From an uncultured Acetatifactor sp. (GTDB lineage Bacteria; Bacillota; Clostridia; Lachnospirales; Lachnospiraceae), in contig CAJTZD010000008.1 in NCBI GenBank assembly GCA_910584235.1, forward strand, positions 13,614 to 77,613: a DNA stretch of 64,000 nt. Reading direction: 5' to 3'. A model generated the notes under the pieces. It was not told where the DNA came from. It saw only the letters and a list, made by a program, of their open reading frames with translations, and did not search any database. The translations under genes and the position numbers were made by a program. This document shows, one piece after another, positions 34,844 through 46,300 of the stretch; positions within the stretch are counted from its first letter, which is position 1; each line of letters starts with the position of its first letter.

Positions 34844-37312
34844 TTATATCCTTTCTATTAAGTAGCTTTCCCAATAGGCCCCTTCTATTATTTCCGTTAC
34901 ATTTTTTCTTATCTCATCAAAAAATATATTGGATTCAAAAATATGTAGTATCCTTGTTTTTCCCTCACGAGCCCCATGCCTGATACGCATTAGTTTCCCA
35001 TATACATCCTCTAATCCCGTCTCATACAGCGCTACTGCGTCTCCCGATGTATAATAATAATCCCCATGTTCAACCAACTGCAGATATTCTTTAAAACCTA
35101 GAATCCTTACATCAGAATTTACCTGCATTGTAAGAAGCAGGTTCATATATCGGTCTGTAAACTGCTCGTCAAACAAAATAATCTGAATTCCTTTTCTTAT
35201 TACCCCCATAAGTATACTATAGTCATCCAGCGATGCAATCAAAAGCCCCTCATTCACTCCCATAAAAATATCATCTGCCAAATGTGGATTTAAAGGCGCG
35301 GGAACCTTTTTCACCAATTCAAACCGTTTTCTGTCCGCATCGATTACCTCTTTATGGTATCCGCAGCCTCCGCAGTATTCTGACACTCTGTCATATATAT
35401 GGAAAAACATTTCAGACCAACAGCCGTCCTTGCCAGTGAAAAGAGCTTTTGTCATCATCTTAAATTCCCGCTCTGTTTTCCTCCATTCCTGTTCCCGTAT
35501 ATCTGCAATAAATTCTTTCGTTTCATCCGTAATTTGAAGCAACCTCATGTCGTTAATCTGGACTCTTATCAGATAATTTTGTCTTTCCGGCTCCACAATC
35601 ATATCCTGGATTGTAATAAGTCCATATCGCCTCAATAAAAGAATCACATAAATATTCCACTGCTGGTCCACTCTGCTGGCATCCTCCGCATAATCTTTCG
35701 AATTATACTTTGGCTTTACCGAAGTATCTAAGGTATAACTTCCATGGATTCTCTCTGAGGAATGGCTGTTCAGCATGCTGTCCCAACGTCCCCATATTTT
35801 CTCCGCACTTAGCACTTTGTCCGTCATGGCAAATGCAGCATCAATGTCTGCTTTGGGATATACACACATAATGCTTAAGCATGGCAAGCTATCTCTTCCC
35901 CCACGTCCTAATTCCTGATAATATGCATTCGGATTGTCCGGAATATACAGATGCAGAACTGTTCTCACATCCCCCTTGTCAACCCCAACACCAAATGCAG
36001 AGGTAGCAATTATCAAATCGATTTCGTCATTTGCCCAATCCGCAATTATTCTTTCCCTTTCTGCCGCTTTTGTCTTTCCGGTAAAAACTTCAAGATTCGT
36101 TATGCCAATACCATTTGCCAGCTCCTTAACCTCCTCCGCCTGGTCCGGTTTTGCAACATACACAATCATAGGCCTCGGAAGACATCTCAATAGCACTTCT
36201 ATCTTCCTGGATTTATCATAAAGGGAAGTCGCTTTCACGAGCCCAAACCTCGGCTCTCTCCGAAGCGCATCACACCTTATCTCAATCCACTTATCTCCTG
36301 TCGTAAACATGCTTTTGAGAATGGCAACCGTATTCTTGTCAAAAGTTGCCGACAGCAAAACCGTTTTCAATTTCGGATTATTCTGTATCAGCATGTTTCG
36401 CCATGGTTCAAGGCATTGATAGTCTACTCGAAAAAAAGACCCCCATTCCATTACCATATGAGCTTCGTCAATGACTATATTTTTCAGATATCCTGTGCTG
36501 TTTGCCTCTTCGATGGCTCTTTTAAATGCTTCATTCTTTATCAAAGCTTCCGGCGAAATAAACAAAAGCCGTAAAGTACCACCGTTTATTCCGTCCAAAA
36601 TCTTTTTCTTTTCCACCATATCTAATTTGCTGTAATAGCAGGTAATTTCACTTTTTCCGGCACTTCTTATAATCTCTGTTGCCACCCTCACCTGGTCTAA
36701 GGCCAAAGAAACGGTAGGAACCACCACGATAGTCAAACCCGTCTCTTTCTGATATGCCATTGTCTGGGTTATTAAACTCTTTCCACCTCCTGTCGGAAGC
36801 GAAACCAATGCCGTATACCCCTCCGGCATGTTCAGGACGCCATTGACAGCAAGCTTCTGCCGAATAGATTTAAAATATCGAAATCCGGTCAACCTGTAAA
36901 TATTCGGAGTAACTCCAAGGAAATACCTTTGCTCTTTTTCCTTTTCTATATAATTACGCATAAAACCTTGTGAAACAATGAGTTCCTGCAAAAAATCCGG
37001 AGAATCCAACACGGCATAGCACTGTCCCTCATAGTCCGTTCTTAATCCATATTTATTGTCTGTAATGTCAATGTCATCTGGCAGTACAAGTGTCGTCCTG
37101 AACAAAAGAAGATAATTTCTGAGAGAAACCAGCAAATCATCTTTTGTAATCTGCCCGGCGCGATACTTATGAATGTATCTGGACAGTCTATAAGCTGTGT
37201 TATACTTGTATTTCCCTAATATTCCCTGACCTGGGCTTCCTTCTTTGCTAATCCCATTCATGCGAAAGTCCAGAATTCCCTGTATACATTCGTTTATCTG
37301 CGAATTTCCCAT
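34844..37312 (-). CDS. RecQ-like superfamily 2 helicase of the effector module
   Basis: 822 residues from the ATG at 37312, which shares one base with the SNF2 stop (TAATG); an in-frame codon at 37330 lacks support. Motif I LPTGGGKS at 172-179, motif II DEAH followed by MVMEWGSFFR (like the RecQ aromatic loop), motif III LLSATF, motif V/VI SAFGVGVDKGDV and QELGRGGRD. After the helicase core comes a CGGC metal-binding-like spot (YCGGCGYHK near 655). Distinct from the housekeeping RecQ at 17.7-20.4 kb: other length, no HRDC. Resembles DpdF-type helicases in layout. Confidence 0.8.
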   Translation of the reverse strand: MGNSQINECIQGILDFRMNGISKEGSPGQGILGKYKYNTAYRLSRYIHKYRAGQITKDDLLVSLRNYLLLFRTTLVLPDDIDITDNKYGLRTDYEGQCYAVLDSPDFLQELIVSQGFMRNYIEKEKEQRYFLGVTPNIYRLTGFRYFKSIRQKLAVNGVLNMPEGYTALVSLPTGGGKSLITQTMAYQKETGLTIVVVPTVSLALDQVRVATEIIRSAGKSEITCYYSKLDMVEKKKILDGINGGTLRLLFISPEALIKNEAFKRAIEEANSTGYLKNIVIDEAHMVMEWGSFFRVDYQCLEPWRNMLIQNNPKLKTVLLSATFDKNTVAILKSMFTTGDKWIEIRCDALRREPRFGLVKATSLYDKSRKIEVLLRCLPRPMIVYVAKPDQAEEVKELANGIGITNLEVFTGKTKAAERERIIADWANDEIDLIIATSAFGVGVDKGDVRTVLHLYIPDNPNAYYQELGRGGRDSLPCLSIMCVYPKADIDAAFAMTDKVLSAEKIWGRWDSMLNSHSSERIHGSYTLDTSVKPKYNSKDYAEDASRVDQQWNIYVILLLRRYGLITIQDMIVEPERQNYLIRVQINDMRLLQITDETKEFIADIREQEWRKTEREFKMMTKALFTGKDGCWSEMFFHIYDRVSEYCGGCGYHKEVIDADRKRFELVKKVPAPLNPHLADDIFMGVNEGLLIASLDDYSILMGVIRKGIQIILFDEQFTDRYMNLLLTMQVNSDVRILGFKEYLQLVEHGDYYYTSGDAVALYETGLEDVYGKLMRIRHGAREGKTRILHIFESNIFFDEIRKNVTEIIEGAYWESYLIERI

Positions 37313-40300
37313 TATATCTTCCTCACCCACACAAAAGCAGCCGATTCCATTTCAAACCTTGATGTTTTTAATGCCTTTATCACCAAATCATACATTTCTC
37401 TTCTCTTTTCCATTGTATCGGATTTCACTCCGAAAAAACGGGCCTGGGCAAGTTCAGCATTCAACTGCCTGTTTATATCTGCCACAGCCAATTTTATGTT
37501 GCTCCCCTTTTTAAAGCGAGTTTTCGCCTGTTCCTTTCCCATTTTTGCGGCTTTGTTGACAAATTCACACCATATTTCTTTCGGATAGCTTTTCCGAAAC
37601 CAATCGACATTGGCACATCCATATCTTTCTTTTATTTGCAGAAAGTCACTTTTTCTGTTCCTTCTGCCAAGATGTGCAACTTCCTCCCTGATTCTACCCA
37701 CAGACAGCGCACCACAGCCCTCCACCAGTTTAATAGCTTTCTCCTTATCATCATCGCTGAATCCCGGCAGCGAAATCGCCGTAGAAACCTGCTCCGCGGA
37801 TAAGTAACTCTTATACTGGCGCAGTGCAGTCAATGGGATTTCCTTTTCTAAAAGAAGCTTTTCATTTGGCTTCAATACCCATGTAAACAATAAACCTCTC
37901 CACTCAAAGTCGGAGGGAATTGCAAATGCCGCACAAGCCCCTTTATGGGATTTCATGGCATTTTCTACGATACAATCAAATATTTCATCCCCTGGTGCAA
38001 AAAAGTGCAGATAGTCATTCTCAATAGCTACATCCCGTTTAAAAGAACCCACAATCTCTCTGGTATTATGAACAGGTTTGGCTCCCTTTCGGGTTTCATA
38101 CATTTCACGAACCTTTCTGCTAAAACTGTTTGAAGCCTTATTCACATATTCCATCCAGTTTGGGGGAATGAGCTGAGAATTTTCAGCCGATTTTACTGAA
38201 AAAGAACTGTCATCAAATCTGACAATATCATTTTTTGATACATTTCCCCGTAAACCTGCCAAAGCCGCCCACCCCATCATGGTATTGGCGAACAAGTCAT
38301 TTTCATTTTGAGAATAATATTTTAATGTCCTCGTCAACTCCTGATTCATGGACGCATACAAATAAGCCGCGGTATCAAAGTGTTGCTCTTCCCGGACTTC
38401 CTTTTCCATCTTTTTAGAATATTCTATAATATCAGTAACTGCATTTGAGATTCCATATCTGAAATCACTGCTCACAGCCTTAATGAGACTGATATTGATG
38501 TCATCCATAATAATTTCAAGGCCACTCAAAGACTGCCGGAATACATTCAGTCCATCATTCCAAAAATGAAACATTTCTTCTTCCAGAGTCTTCTCTGCAT
38601 ATATAACAATGGAACAAACATCTTTCTCCTGCTTTCTTCCAAGACGGTCCAAGCGCCCTATCCTTTGTTCAATGGCATTCGCATCCCAGGGCAAATCAAT
38701 ATGTATCACGAAATCCGCACTCTGAAGATTGCGCCCCTCACCTCCTGTTTCATCACAGAGAATCATAAAACATTGCCCATCATTTTGAAACCGATAGACA
38801 TTAAGCTCCAAATCATCTTCTGCCATCCCTTTATGAAATAACGCCAGTGATTCTTCTCCAAAATATGCGCCCAGCATCGTCTTATACTTTGCAAAGGTCT
38901 GTTCATGATTTGTGAACAATACCACTTTTTGCTGTTCCACTTCCTGGTCAAGGAAATCAATAATGCTGATAATCCGGCTCGAATACTGATACGGCTCTGC
39001 CAGGACATCCTCCAGGTTATTCAGCATGTCATTTTCCATCTTAAGCCATTTCTGCGCATTTTCCCAGACATTGTCCTCTATGAACACTCCTTGTTCCATC
39101 TGCCGCTCTAACTCTGCCTCAAAGGCCCAAGGCGAACTGAAAAAAGCCATCAATAAGGGAATACATATCTTTTCGAAGCTTTCTTCCGTAAATCTTTGAG
39201 AAACTACCCAATTAACAACAGCATCATAGGTTGCATATTCATAAACATTTTTATCCGGGTCAAGGGCATAGGTTATTTCACAAATACTTCTTTTGGGCAA
39301 ATCCGAAGCCAAATATCTTCTTCTGTTTCTGATAATGTTTTTCTCCAACTGGTAATTATCACAAATGTAAAAGAAAGCTTCCTGCATTTTTATCTGTCCA
39401 TAATCATCTGACCCTATATTTACTTCGGAGACAATGTCCGTCAACGCATTATCGTTTATTATTTTGTTTACCTTTTTCAGCCCTGAAACAATATCATCAA
39501 ATAAATCCTGACATTCCTCATCATCCCGGGGATTTTCTTCCTTAATCGTTAAGTCGTCTATTCTTTCCGTATAGTCATCATAATTCTGTAAAACTAAAAA
39601 TGTACTTTTGCGAATATTCTTCTGTTTTTTAACAAGTGCCTCAAAATCCTCCACCTTTACTTTGTCATACTTTTCTGGCAGAATCAGCCTTAATAAGGCA
39701 AGATATGCCTCCCTTTTCTGCTGCACCGGGGTGGCGGACAAAAATAATATATTGCTTGTACGCCTGCTCAATCTATGATAATGGTCATATAAGTCCCTAT
39801 CTGCTAACAGTTTATGTACCTCGTCTGTCACTATGAAGTCCCAATCCACATTTGCGTATTGCGCAATGTCCTCTGCAGGAACTAATGCAATGTAATTACC
39901 GTTGATATCTTCTCCCTGGGCTATCTCAAATTTGATAAATAATTCCGTCTTCCATTGTGCCATCAATGGTTTTGGTACTGCAATCAGTACACGCCTGTTC
40001 GCGTGATGAAGCAAATAGACTTTCAGCACAGCAGCAGCTTCGATGGTCTTACCCATACCAACCTCGTCCGCCAGCATATATCTGCATGTCTTTCCCTGAA
40101 GACACCGCATGACTGTCTTAAGCTGATGCGGCATCAAAAATATTTTACATCCGGCCAATTCCTTAAATCCAAATACAGAATTATCCAGGATTTTCATGGT
40201 CTTACTCACAACAGCTCTGCCAAAATACCATGCAGGATTTTGAAACTCATAACTTTTAAGCTGTTCCGTAGGCGAAATACGCCCGGAGAAAAACGGAACG

Positions 40301-40659
40301 ACAATCTTATCTTCCCGGACTTTTATGACTACATTCTCTAATTCACTTTGAATGGTATAAAAAAACCACCCCTCCACTAGTTCTTTTTCCAAAACCATAT
40401 AGCGTGTCGTTTTATAGCATACCACACTTTCATGATACACACTACAGCGTTTCAAAAAATTGAAGTCAAATTCTGCTGTGACAGGAATATTTTCGTAATA
40501 TGTCCTGAAATGAAAAGGGTCATGAAATTTTACTTTTGCTTTTTCTGCGAATTCGTCTATATCTGTTATCTGTCCGCTCACAAAGCTGCGGGGATTCTCA
40601 AGTTCATCCACCGGACACCGTACATACATACCTTTTTCTAACATTTTCAAATTCCCCAT
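37312..40659 (-). CDS. SNF2/RapA-type helicase of the effector module (DpdE/DrmD-like)
   Basis: 1115 residues from the ATG at 40659, eight bases after the upstream stop; an ATG five codons later (40644) is possible and the longer frame to 40719 overlaps the neighbour. About 190 residues of N-terminal beta-rich sequence, then motif I DEVGMGKT at 198-205, DEVH box, LFLSATPVQQ, and the C-terminal lobe with ETGGEGRNLQ and QRIGRLDRLGR. This is the RapA/HepA branch of SNF2 translocases that move on double-stranded DNA, as in DISARM DrmD and DpdE. The last 350 residues are of unknown fold. Confidence 0.8.
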   Translation of the reverse strand: MGNLKMLEKGMYVRCPVDELENPRSFVSGQITDIDEFAEKAKVKFHDPFHFRTYYENIPVTAEFDFNFLKRCSVYHESVVCYKTTRYMVLEKELVEGWFFYTIQSELENVVIKVREDKIVVPFFSGRISPTEQLKSYEFQNPAWYFGRAVVSKTMKILDNSVFGFKELAGCKIFLMPHQLKTVMRCLQGKTCRYMLADEVGMGKTIEAAAVLKVYLLHHANRRVLIAVPKPLMAQWKTELFIKFEIAQGEDINGNYIALVPAEDIAQYANVDWDFIVTDEVHKLLADRDLYDHYHRLSRRTSNILFLSATPVQQKREAYLALLRLILPEKYDKVKVEDFEALVKKQKNIRKSTFLVLQNYDDYTERIDDLTIKEENPRDDEECQDLFDDIVSGLKKVNKIINDNALTDIVSEVNIGSDDYGQIKMQEAFFYICDNYQLEKNIIRNRRRYLASDLPKRSICEITYALDPDKNVYEYATYDAVVNWVVSQRFTEESFEKICIPLLMAFFSSPWAFEAELERQMEQGVFIEDNVWENAQKWLKMENDMLNNLEDVLAEPYQYSSRIISIIDFLDQEVEQQKVVLFTNHEQTFAKYKTMLGAYFGEESLALFHKGMAEDDLELNVYRFQNDGQCFMILCDETGGEGRNLQSADFVIHIDLPWDANAIEQRIGRLDRLGRKQEKDVCSIVIYAEKTLEEEMFHFWNDGLNVFRQSLSGLEIIMDDINISLIKAVSSDFRYGISNAVTDIIEYSKKMEKEVREEQHFDTAAYLYASMNQELTRTLKYYSQNENDLFANTMMGWAALAGLRGNVSKNDIVRFDDSSFSVKSAENSQLIPPNWMEYVNKASNSFSRKVREMYETRKGAKPVHNTREIVGSFKRDVAIENDYLHFFAPGDEIFDCIVENAMKSHKGACAAFAIPSDFEWRGLLFTWVLKPNEKLLLEKEIPLTALRQYKSYLSAEQVSTAISLPGFSDDDKEKAIKLVEGCGALSVGRIREEVAHLGRRNRKSDFLQIKERYGCANVDWFRKSYPKEIWCEFVNKAAKMGKEQAKTRFKKGSNIKLAVADINRQLNAELAQARFFGVKSDTMEKRREMYDLVIKALKTSRFEMESAAFVWVRKI

Positions 40660-40666
40660 TGAACTG

Positions 40667-43369
40667 TCATCTTTCTGTTTCTGATTTGTAGTATTCCAGA
40701 CAAATTTCCCTGTCGGCACACCATTGGCACCAAATATCTACAGATGCGCAATACCTTTCGTTTTTTAAACATTCAGGCTTAAATGTACGCTGTTCCGCTC
40801 TGGACAATTCATTAAACTTTCCTGACAATACATTTACTTTCTTCTCATTTTCCAGATGCAAGTAAATAAATTCTTCTTTTTTATTCATGCGGTCTGCATC
40901 TTCACTACTTATTTTCGGAAACCGCCTACTTTTACCATCCTCCAATATCTTACGTAATGATGCTTTTACATTTGATTTAATATCTGTCCATTCAGATTCA
41001 TTTAAAAATATAAAATATCCCTTTAAATCCTCCATCTCTGATTCCAGAACCCGATTTATCAAATCCTCTGTTCCTATTTGTCCAACTAACTTTCTCCGAG
41101 CCTGATTTGCCAAAAGAATCTCGAAATATTTAGATTGTAAAAAACGGTCCTTATATTTTGTCCCACCCTCAATCATTGTCTCAAGCCCAAAACGATATGC
41201 GCAGATTCTGCGCCGGAAGCCGTCCCCTTTGACAAACTTGTACTGATTCAATCCAGTACTAAGATTCTCTGAAAAGCTTCTTTGCCTCTCTACAGTATCA
41301 GGTTCATTTTCTTTTATATTATCATCTATTCCCAGGAGCTTTAAAAGATAATATAGCTCATTCTCTCTGTCGTCATCGTTCTTTACATAACTGAGCTTAA
41401 AGTTACATCTGTTAAATACCAGTCCGTATATGAGCGCATATCGTTTAAAATGCTTGAATTCCCGCCGGGACTTTATATATACCTGGTATTTCCAGTCAAG
41501 AGGTTCACATGCGCGCTCAAAAAATTCCAGGTTCAATGGCCAGGGAAACTGCTCCTCCTTTTTTACATTCATGTCCTGGTCTGATACACAGGCAAAATGG
41601 TAAATGGTATCCGAATCCTGTTTTGAACTCTTCAATATATCGCCATCTATCTGTTGAAAATCACGTACAATCCAATTCGCGCTATCCCCTTTTTGCTTCT
41701 GTTGCTTCAGATAATATGCCATTGTATCTTTCAGGCACTCAAAAGAGCTGGTTTCATTCATTTCTTCCGCTTCTTTCAGCCTTTCCAACAGGCGCAACAG
41801 GATATCTTGAAATTCCGATTCCGTCTCTGCATTCGGCAGAACCTGCCGTTCCAAAAAATCTCTGACTTTTTCATAAAAATGTTTGAAATTATTTTCTTCC
41901 TTTTCAAAATCTTCATAAAAAAGTTTTGTTATGGCATCTAAAGCCGTTAATGCCGTAATGAGCTCATCCAGACTATCCACAGAAACATCATAATAACTCA
42001 ATCTATTCAGTTGTTCTACAAATTCCGCTTTTCCCTCTACTATTTTCTGCTTCTGCCGCCTTAATTTTTTCAACAAAGAAATAATGCTTTCTAAATCCGT
42101 CTCCCTTGAAAAATAATTTTTTGTGGCATGAAACGTTGTAATAAGAGTACCTGTCTGTTGCTCCGGCAAGGCCCCCGAATAAAGACATTCTGCTATGTCA
42201 TCTAAATTTTCTATGTTAATACCGCCATTTTCAGCATCCCACATATTTGTCACTGCCACAAAAAAACGTCCGATAGGGTATGCGAGAAAATGCCGCTCTC
42301 CAAACTGTTCTGGAAAATACACTTTCAATATATCGTTTACTTCGTTATTCGCAGCATAAAACTGCTCTTTCATACAGGAAAGTGCTGACCTTTCTTTACC
42401 GCCTCCGTTCTCCTCAAATTTTTGCTTTGCTTCCTCATATATTTTTGCAACATAAGCAGAGAATTCCGTTATGTTATCAAACTTTAAGACAGAAACAGAA
42501 TCCAACTCAGGTACTTTGCCTACATATTTACCACATGCTAATTTCGCCAGCGTATCCCCCAAAAGATTTCCCCGATAACTTGCCTGCAGCAGACATGTGG
42601 GTTTGAATTCATTGTTAAATTGGCTCTTGATATTGATGTCAAAACAGGAGTATACGTCAACCCATGTCTGATATATTTCTTTATACTGTTCTTGATAATT
42701 GAATAACAATACCACCCGTTTATGCCTGGAAATCTCTTCAATTGCATGCAGAACCGCAGGTGTAAACTGATGTATTCCATGGAAGACAACTGTCTCACAG
42801 TCCACATGCTGTATCGGTTTTGGAATTCTTCCGCGGCGTTTGTCTCTTGCTATCAACGCTTCTTTTACAACATCGTCTATTTTCCTTTCGGAAAATCTTC
42901 TCTTCATTTCAAACCGCTTTTTTTGGTCCAACTCCCGAACCTTTTTGTAGGCGGCAACCAAGTACAATTGTTCTTCAGAAATGTTCTTTATCTTCAAATC
43001 AGTATAATCAATACCCATCTCACAGAGCAGACGAATGCTGTCCAATAATCCGCTTTTATTGAACCGCAGCGCCTGTTTTACCTTGCTCCACTTTTCCAGG
43101 GGAATATTGGGATTCACACAATCCAATGCATTTGTCAAAAGGGCATATTGTTCCACATATGTCTTAGTGTCAAACCATGTAGGGTATAGAACCTTTATCA
43201 GTTCTTCCACCGTTGTAACCTGCCCTTGGTCCAATTCTTTATAGACTTCTCTCAAGCCATTTACCATAGTTTGAGAAACACAAAAATGGGCACACATCCT
43301 TATAGAATCCCAGTAGGGTTCATTTCTAAGCTCGTAGGGATTACTATACGTATAAATTGTCAAAGACAT
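40667..43369 (-). CDS. AddB-like protein with C-terminal Cys cluster
   Basis: 900 residues, start one base after the NERD-UvrD stop with GGAGGATTGAT upstream. Most of the protein is a degenerate helicase-like region without Walker A. The last 40 residues contain Cys in PECL, YCAS and WCQWCADREIC, giving C-x2-C-x5-C. In AddB and Cas4 nucleases this spacing, with one more distant Cys, holds an iron-sulfur cluster. Clear PD-(D/E)xK nuclease residues were not found before it. Following a UvrD-type helicase directly, it looks like the AddB partner of an AddA-like enzyme, so the pair may form an AddAB-like end-processing machine inside the defence operon. Confidence 0.65.
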   Translation of the reverse strand: MSLTIYTYSNPYELRNEPYWDSIRMCAHFCVSQTMVNGLREVYKELDQGQVTTVEELIKVLYPTWFDTKTYVEQYALLTNALDCVNPNIPLEKWSKVKQALRFNKSGLLDSIRLLCEMGIDYTDLKIKNISEEQLYLVAAYKKVRELDQKKRFEMKRRFSERKIDDVVKEALIARDKRRGRIPKPIQHVDCETVVFHGIHQFTPAVLHAIEEISRHKRVVLLFNYQEQYKEIYQTWVDVYSCFDINIKSQFNNEFKPTCLLQASYRGNLLGDTLAKLACGKYVGKVPELDSVSVLKFDNITEFSAYVAKIYEEAKQKFEENGGGKERSALSCMKEQFYAANNEVNDILKVYFPEQFGERHFLAYPIGRFFVAVTNMWDAENGGINIENLDDIAECLYSGALPEQQTGTLITTFHATKNYFSRETDLESIISLLKKLRRQKQKIVEGKAEFVEQLNRLSYYDVSVDSLDELITALTALDAITKLFYEDFEKEENNFKHFYEKVRDFLERQVLPNAETESEFQDILLRLLERLKEAEEMNETSSFECLKDTMAYYLKQQKQKGDSANWIVRDFQQIDGDILKSSKQDSDTIYHFACVSDQDMNVKKEEQFPWPLNLEFFERACEPLDWKYQVYIKSRREFKHFKRYALIYGLVFNRCNFKLSYVKNDDDRENELYYLLKLLGIDDNIKENEPDTVERQRSFSENLSTGLNQYKFVKGDGFRRRICAYRFGLETMIEGGTKYKDRFLQSKYFEILLANQARRKLVGQIGTEDLINRVLESEMEDLKGYFIFLNESEWTDIKSNVKASLRKILEDGKSRRFPKISSEDADRMNKKEEFIYLHLENEKKVNVLSGKFNELSRAEQRTFKPECLKNERYCASVDIWCQWCADREICLEYYKSETER

Positions 43370-43370
43370 A

Positions 43371-46300
43371 TCAATCCTCCATCAATATCTGCCAGGACAC
43401 CTTACTCTTTGCATTCCTATCCTGAAACCAGACCACATTTCGGATGGCTCTTGTCAAAGCCACATATAATACTCTTGTCTCTTCATTCACTTTCTCCGTT
43501 TCTTCTTGGCCTATGTCATAATTAGAATTGTATTTCTTATCCCATCCCTTGCCAATTTTAATTCCATATGAGAGTTTACCTTTCTCTATGTATACGTCTA
43601 AATCCGCCTTTTTCATGGAGCTGATATCCGCATTCATATATGGCATGATTACAGTACCATATTCAAGCCCTTTCGCCTTATGTACAGTGATACAGATTAC
43701 TCGTATATCATCGGTTTGCGCTTCCACATTTCTTGCCAGTTCTTCCTGTCCTGTAAGTATATTAATGTGCAGACTGTTTCCCATTGTATTTAATGTCAAA
43801 TAGTCAACACTATACATTTTAATGATTTTTTCCAGAACAAGCTCATAATTCGCTTTATAAAATCTCTGACCGTCCTCATTTTCCTCATAATTTTTCCAGG
43901 GCTGTAAAGCCTCATATAAATTTCTAAGCAGCATTAAGACTGGAAGCACTCTGGTTTCCTTTATCACCTCAGTCCAGGATTTTCCATACATCTTCAGGAA
44001 AAATGTATCCATTACTTCCGTAAGTTTTTCCGTCTTTTTTTCTTTTTCCATTCCGTGCAGCCCCTGGATATCCAAATGAATCCCTACATAATTGGAAGCC
44101 ACAAGATTGTATAAATATACCGGTTCTATGGGATTCAGCAACGCCAGCACCAATTTGTATAAATCAATAGCAGGTGCCAGTTGGAACAAATCACCTCCGA
44201 CTTCTGTCTCTATGAACTTCCCCCGTTTTTTTGACTCCTCTAATATTGCATGTATCTGCCAATTTTCTCTGACCAATATGGCGATTATTTTCTCCTCCTT
44301 ACGCAATTCATTCCCTTGTCCCAGTTCGGCAATCATCTTCTTCTGTTTCTCTATTTCTGAAAACAGGCACTCCATCCGCATCTGTTCTCCGCAGAATTCG
44401 ACTTTGGTTATCAATTCGCTCTCCGCTAGATGTCCGTCTATACTGCTTTTCAGAGTATCAATCCCAGGTCTGAAAGGAAGCTTCTTCTGATTTCCCAATC
44501 TCGTAAAAATAGCATCAAATTTCTGTAACAACCCTGCATCTGTCCTGTAATTTGTGGTCAATGTATAAGGCTTGTCCCACTTGACAGCACCTTTCTGAAT
44601 CAAGTCAAAGGCGCTTATAGTTGCCCCGCGAAATCTATATATGCTTTGTTTTAAATCTCCCACTACAAAAAATCTCATATCCCTCATTATATTCTGTAGT
44701 TTGAGAAAAGAATCAATCTGGATATCATCTGTATCCTGAAACTCATCAATAAATATGTATTTAAACTTCAAGTCGCATTTATCCCGGAATGTTCCATTGA
44801 CAGCATGGTTTAAGAGTACCATGCTTTCCTTTAAATCCAGCTTGTTTTTTGAAAAAACTATATTTTCATATTCCAGCTCTGCCGGTACAATGACTCCTCT
44901 AATAACTTCATTAAAAAATGGCCATTCCTCAAAGGTACCTAAATCGCTATTTTGCAATTCTGTAATACTGTAAGATTTGTCATATAGTTTTGTCGTGAAT
45001 TTCATCAAAAGCTTTCTGAATTTGTGAACCGGCATACGTAATCGCTGTGCAAAATTAGGTTCTGTATTCTGTTTCTTTATCAGAAAATCATTCAGGTATT
45101 TTTCATAAACCTGGCCTTTTGCAAATTCACTGGATGAAATCCCAAAATCATATCCCAATCCATAAGAAATCGCAACGCTCTGTATGACCGATTTCGCAAA
45201 TTTATGAATGGTGGAAATCTGCATTAAATCCACGGCTTCTATCTGATGTAAATACCTGGCTTTTCTTGTCAACATATAACAATTCATAAAATACTGTTTT
45301 AACCGTACTTTCATATTGTCTGCCGCTTCATTGGTAAATGTCACCATCGCAATCTCTTCTGCAATATGATGGACAGTCGTATTTCTTCTATTACATAAAA
45401 AGGCTATTCTGGAAACCATAGAGTGTGTCTTGCCTGTACCCGCTCCCGCTTCTACAAGAATATTGGCATCTGTCGGTGCATGTTCTACTTTATATTGTTC
45501 AAAGTTAAATTCCGTATGTACTGATAAGTTACCTAAAATATCTACATTTTCCTTTACCCCATTTCCTTCCATAAGGATTAAATCTTCCGGCATATATTCG
45601 CAATCAGGAAAAACATAAGCCTCTAAATTAAAAATGCGCAGACCTCCCCCTTGAATAGAGAATGATTGCTGCACCTCTGATGAATTGGCCATTCTTAATT
45701 TTTCCTTATCTGAAATCAGATTCCTTTTTCTTAGTTCTGTACATAAAGAATGGGAGAATTCCTTTAAATCCCTCTCATCTTTCAAAAACAGAATCATTTT
45801 TGTTCCGGAAAAATAGGTTTTCAATACACTATGGATATCTTCCTCTAACAAATTTCTTCCAAACACTTGAAGCACAGAATATTGTTCTAAAACATTGCTA
45901 TCGTCTTTCTCTCTGATTTTATAAGATGGTTCAAAATACTGGCGTATCATGGAAATTGCAGAAATGTCCATAGGTGAACTGTTCAAAAAACTCTTTTTGG
46001 AAAAAAGGTCATATATCTTTTGCCCCAATCTTCCGGCATCTTTTAAATCCTCCGCAAATAATGTTGTTTCTCTGGCGGAGACGATATCCAGCCTTTTCTG
46101 AAAATACTCTTTTTCTGACAGAAAAGGATAACATACCATTGAAAGCACAACCGGACTGATAGAAAACCTGTCCTCCAAAAAATTAAGCCAGTCAAACCTG
46201 TATCCCCGGGCCTGCTTTTCGGGTGACCTTAATGGCTTTTCTTCTCCCTTCATAATAATCTCATCTGGATTATTGACATCAAAAATATACTGTGCCTGCC

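Noticed and set aside
30847..40659. DISARM system
   Set aside because: There is a DrmD-like SNF2 helicase, but no DrmMI/DrmMII methyltransferase, DrmB (DUF1998) or DrmC (PLD) gene nearby.
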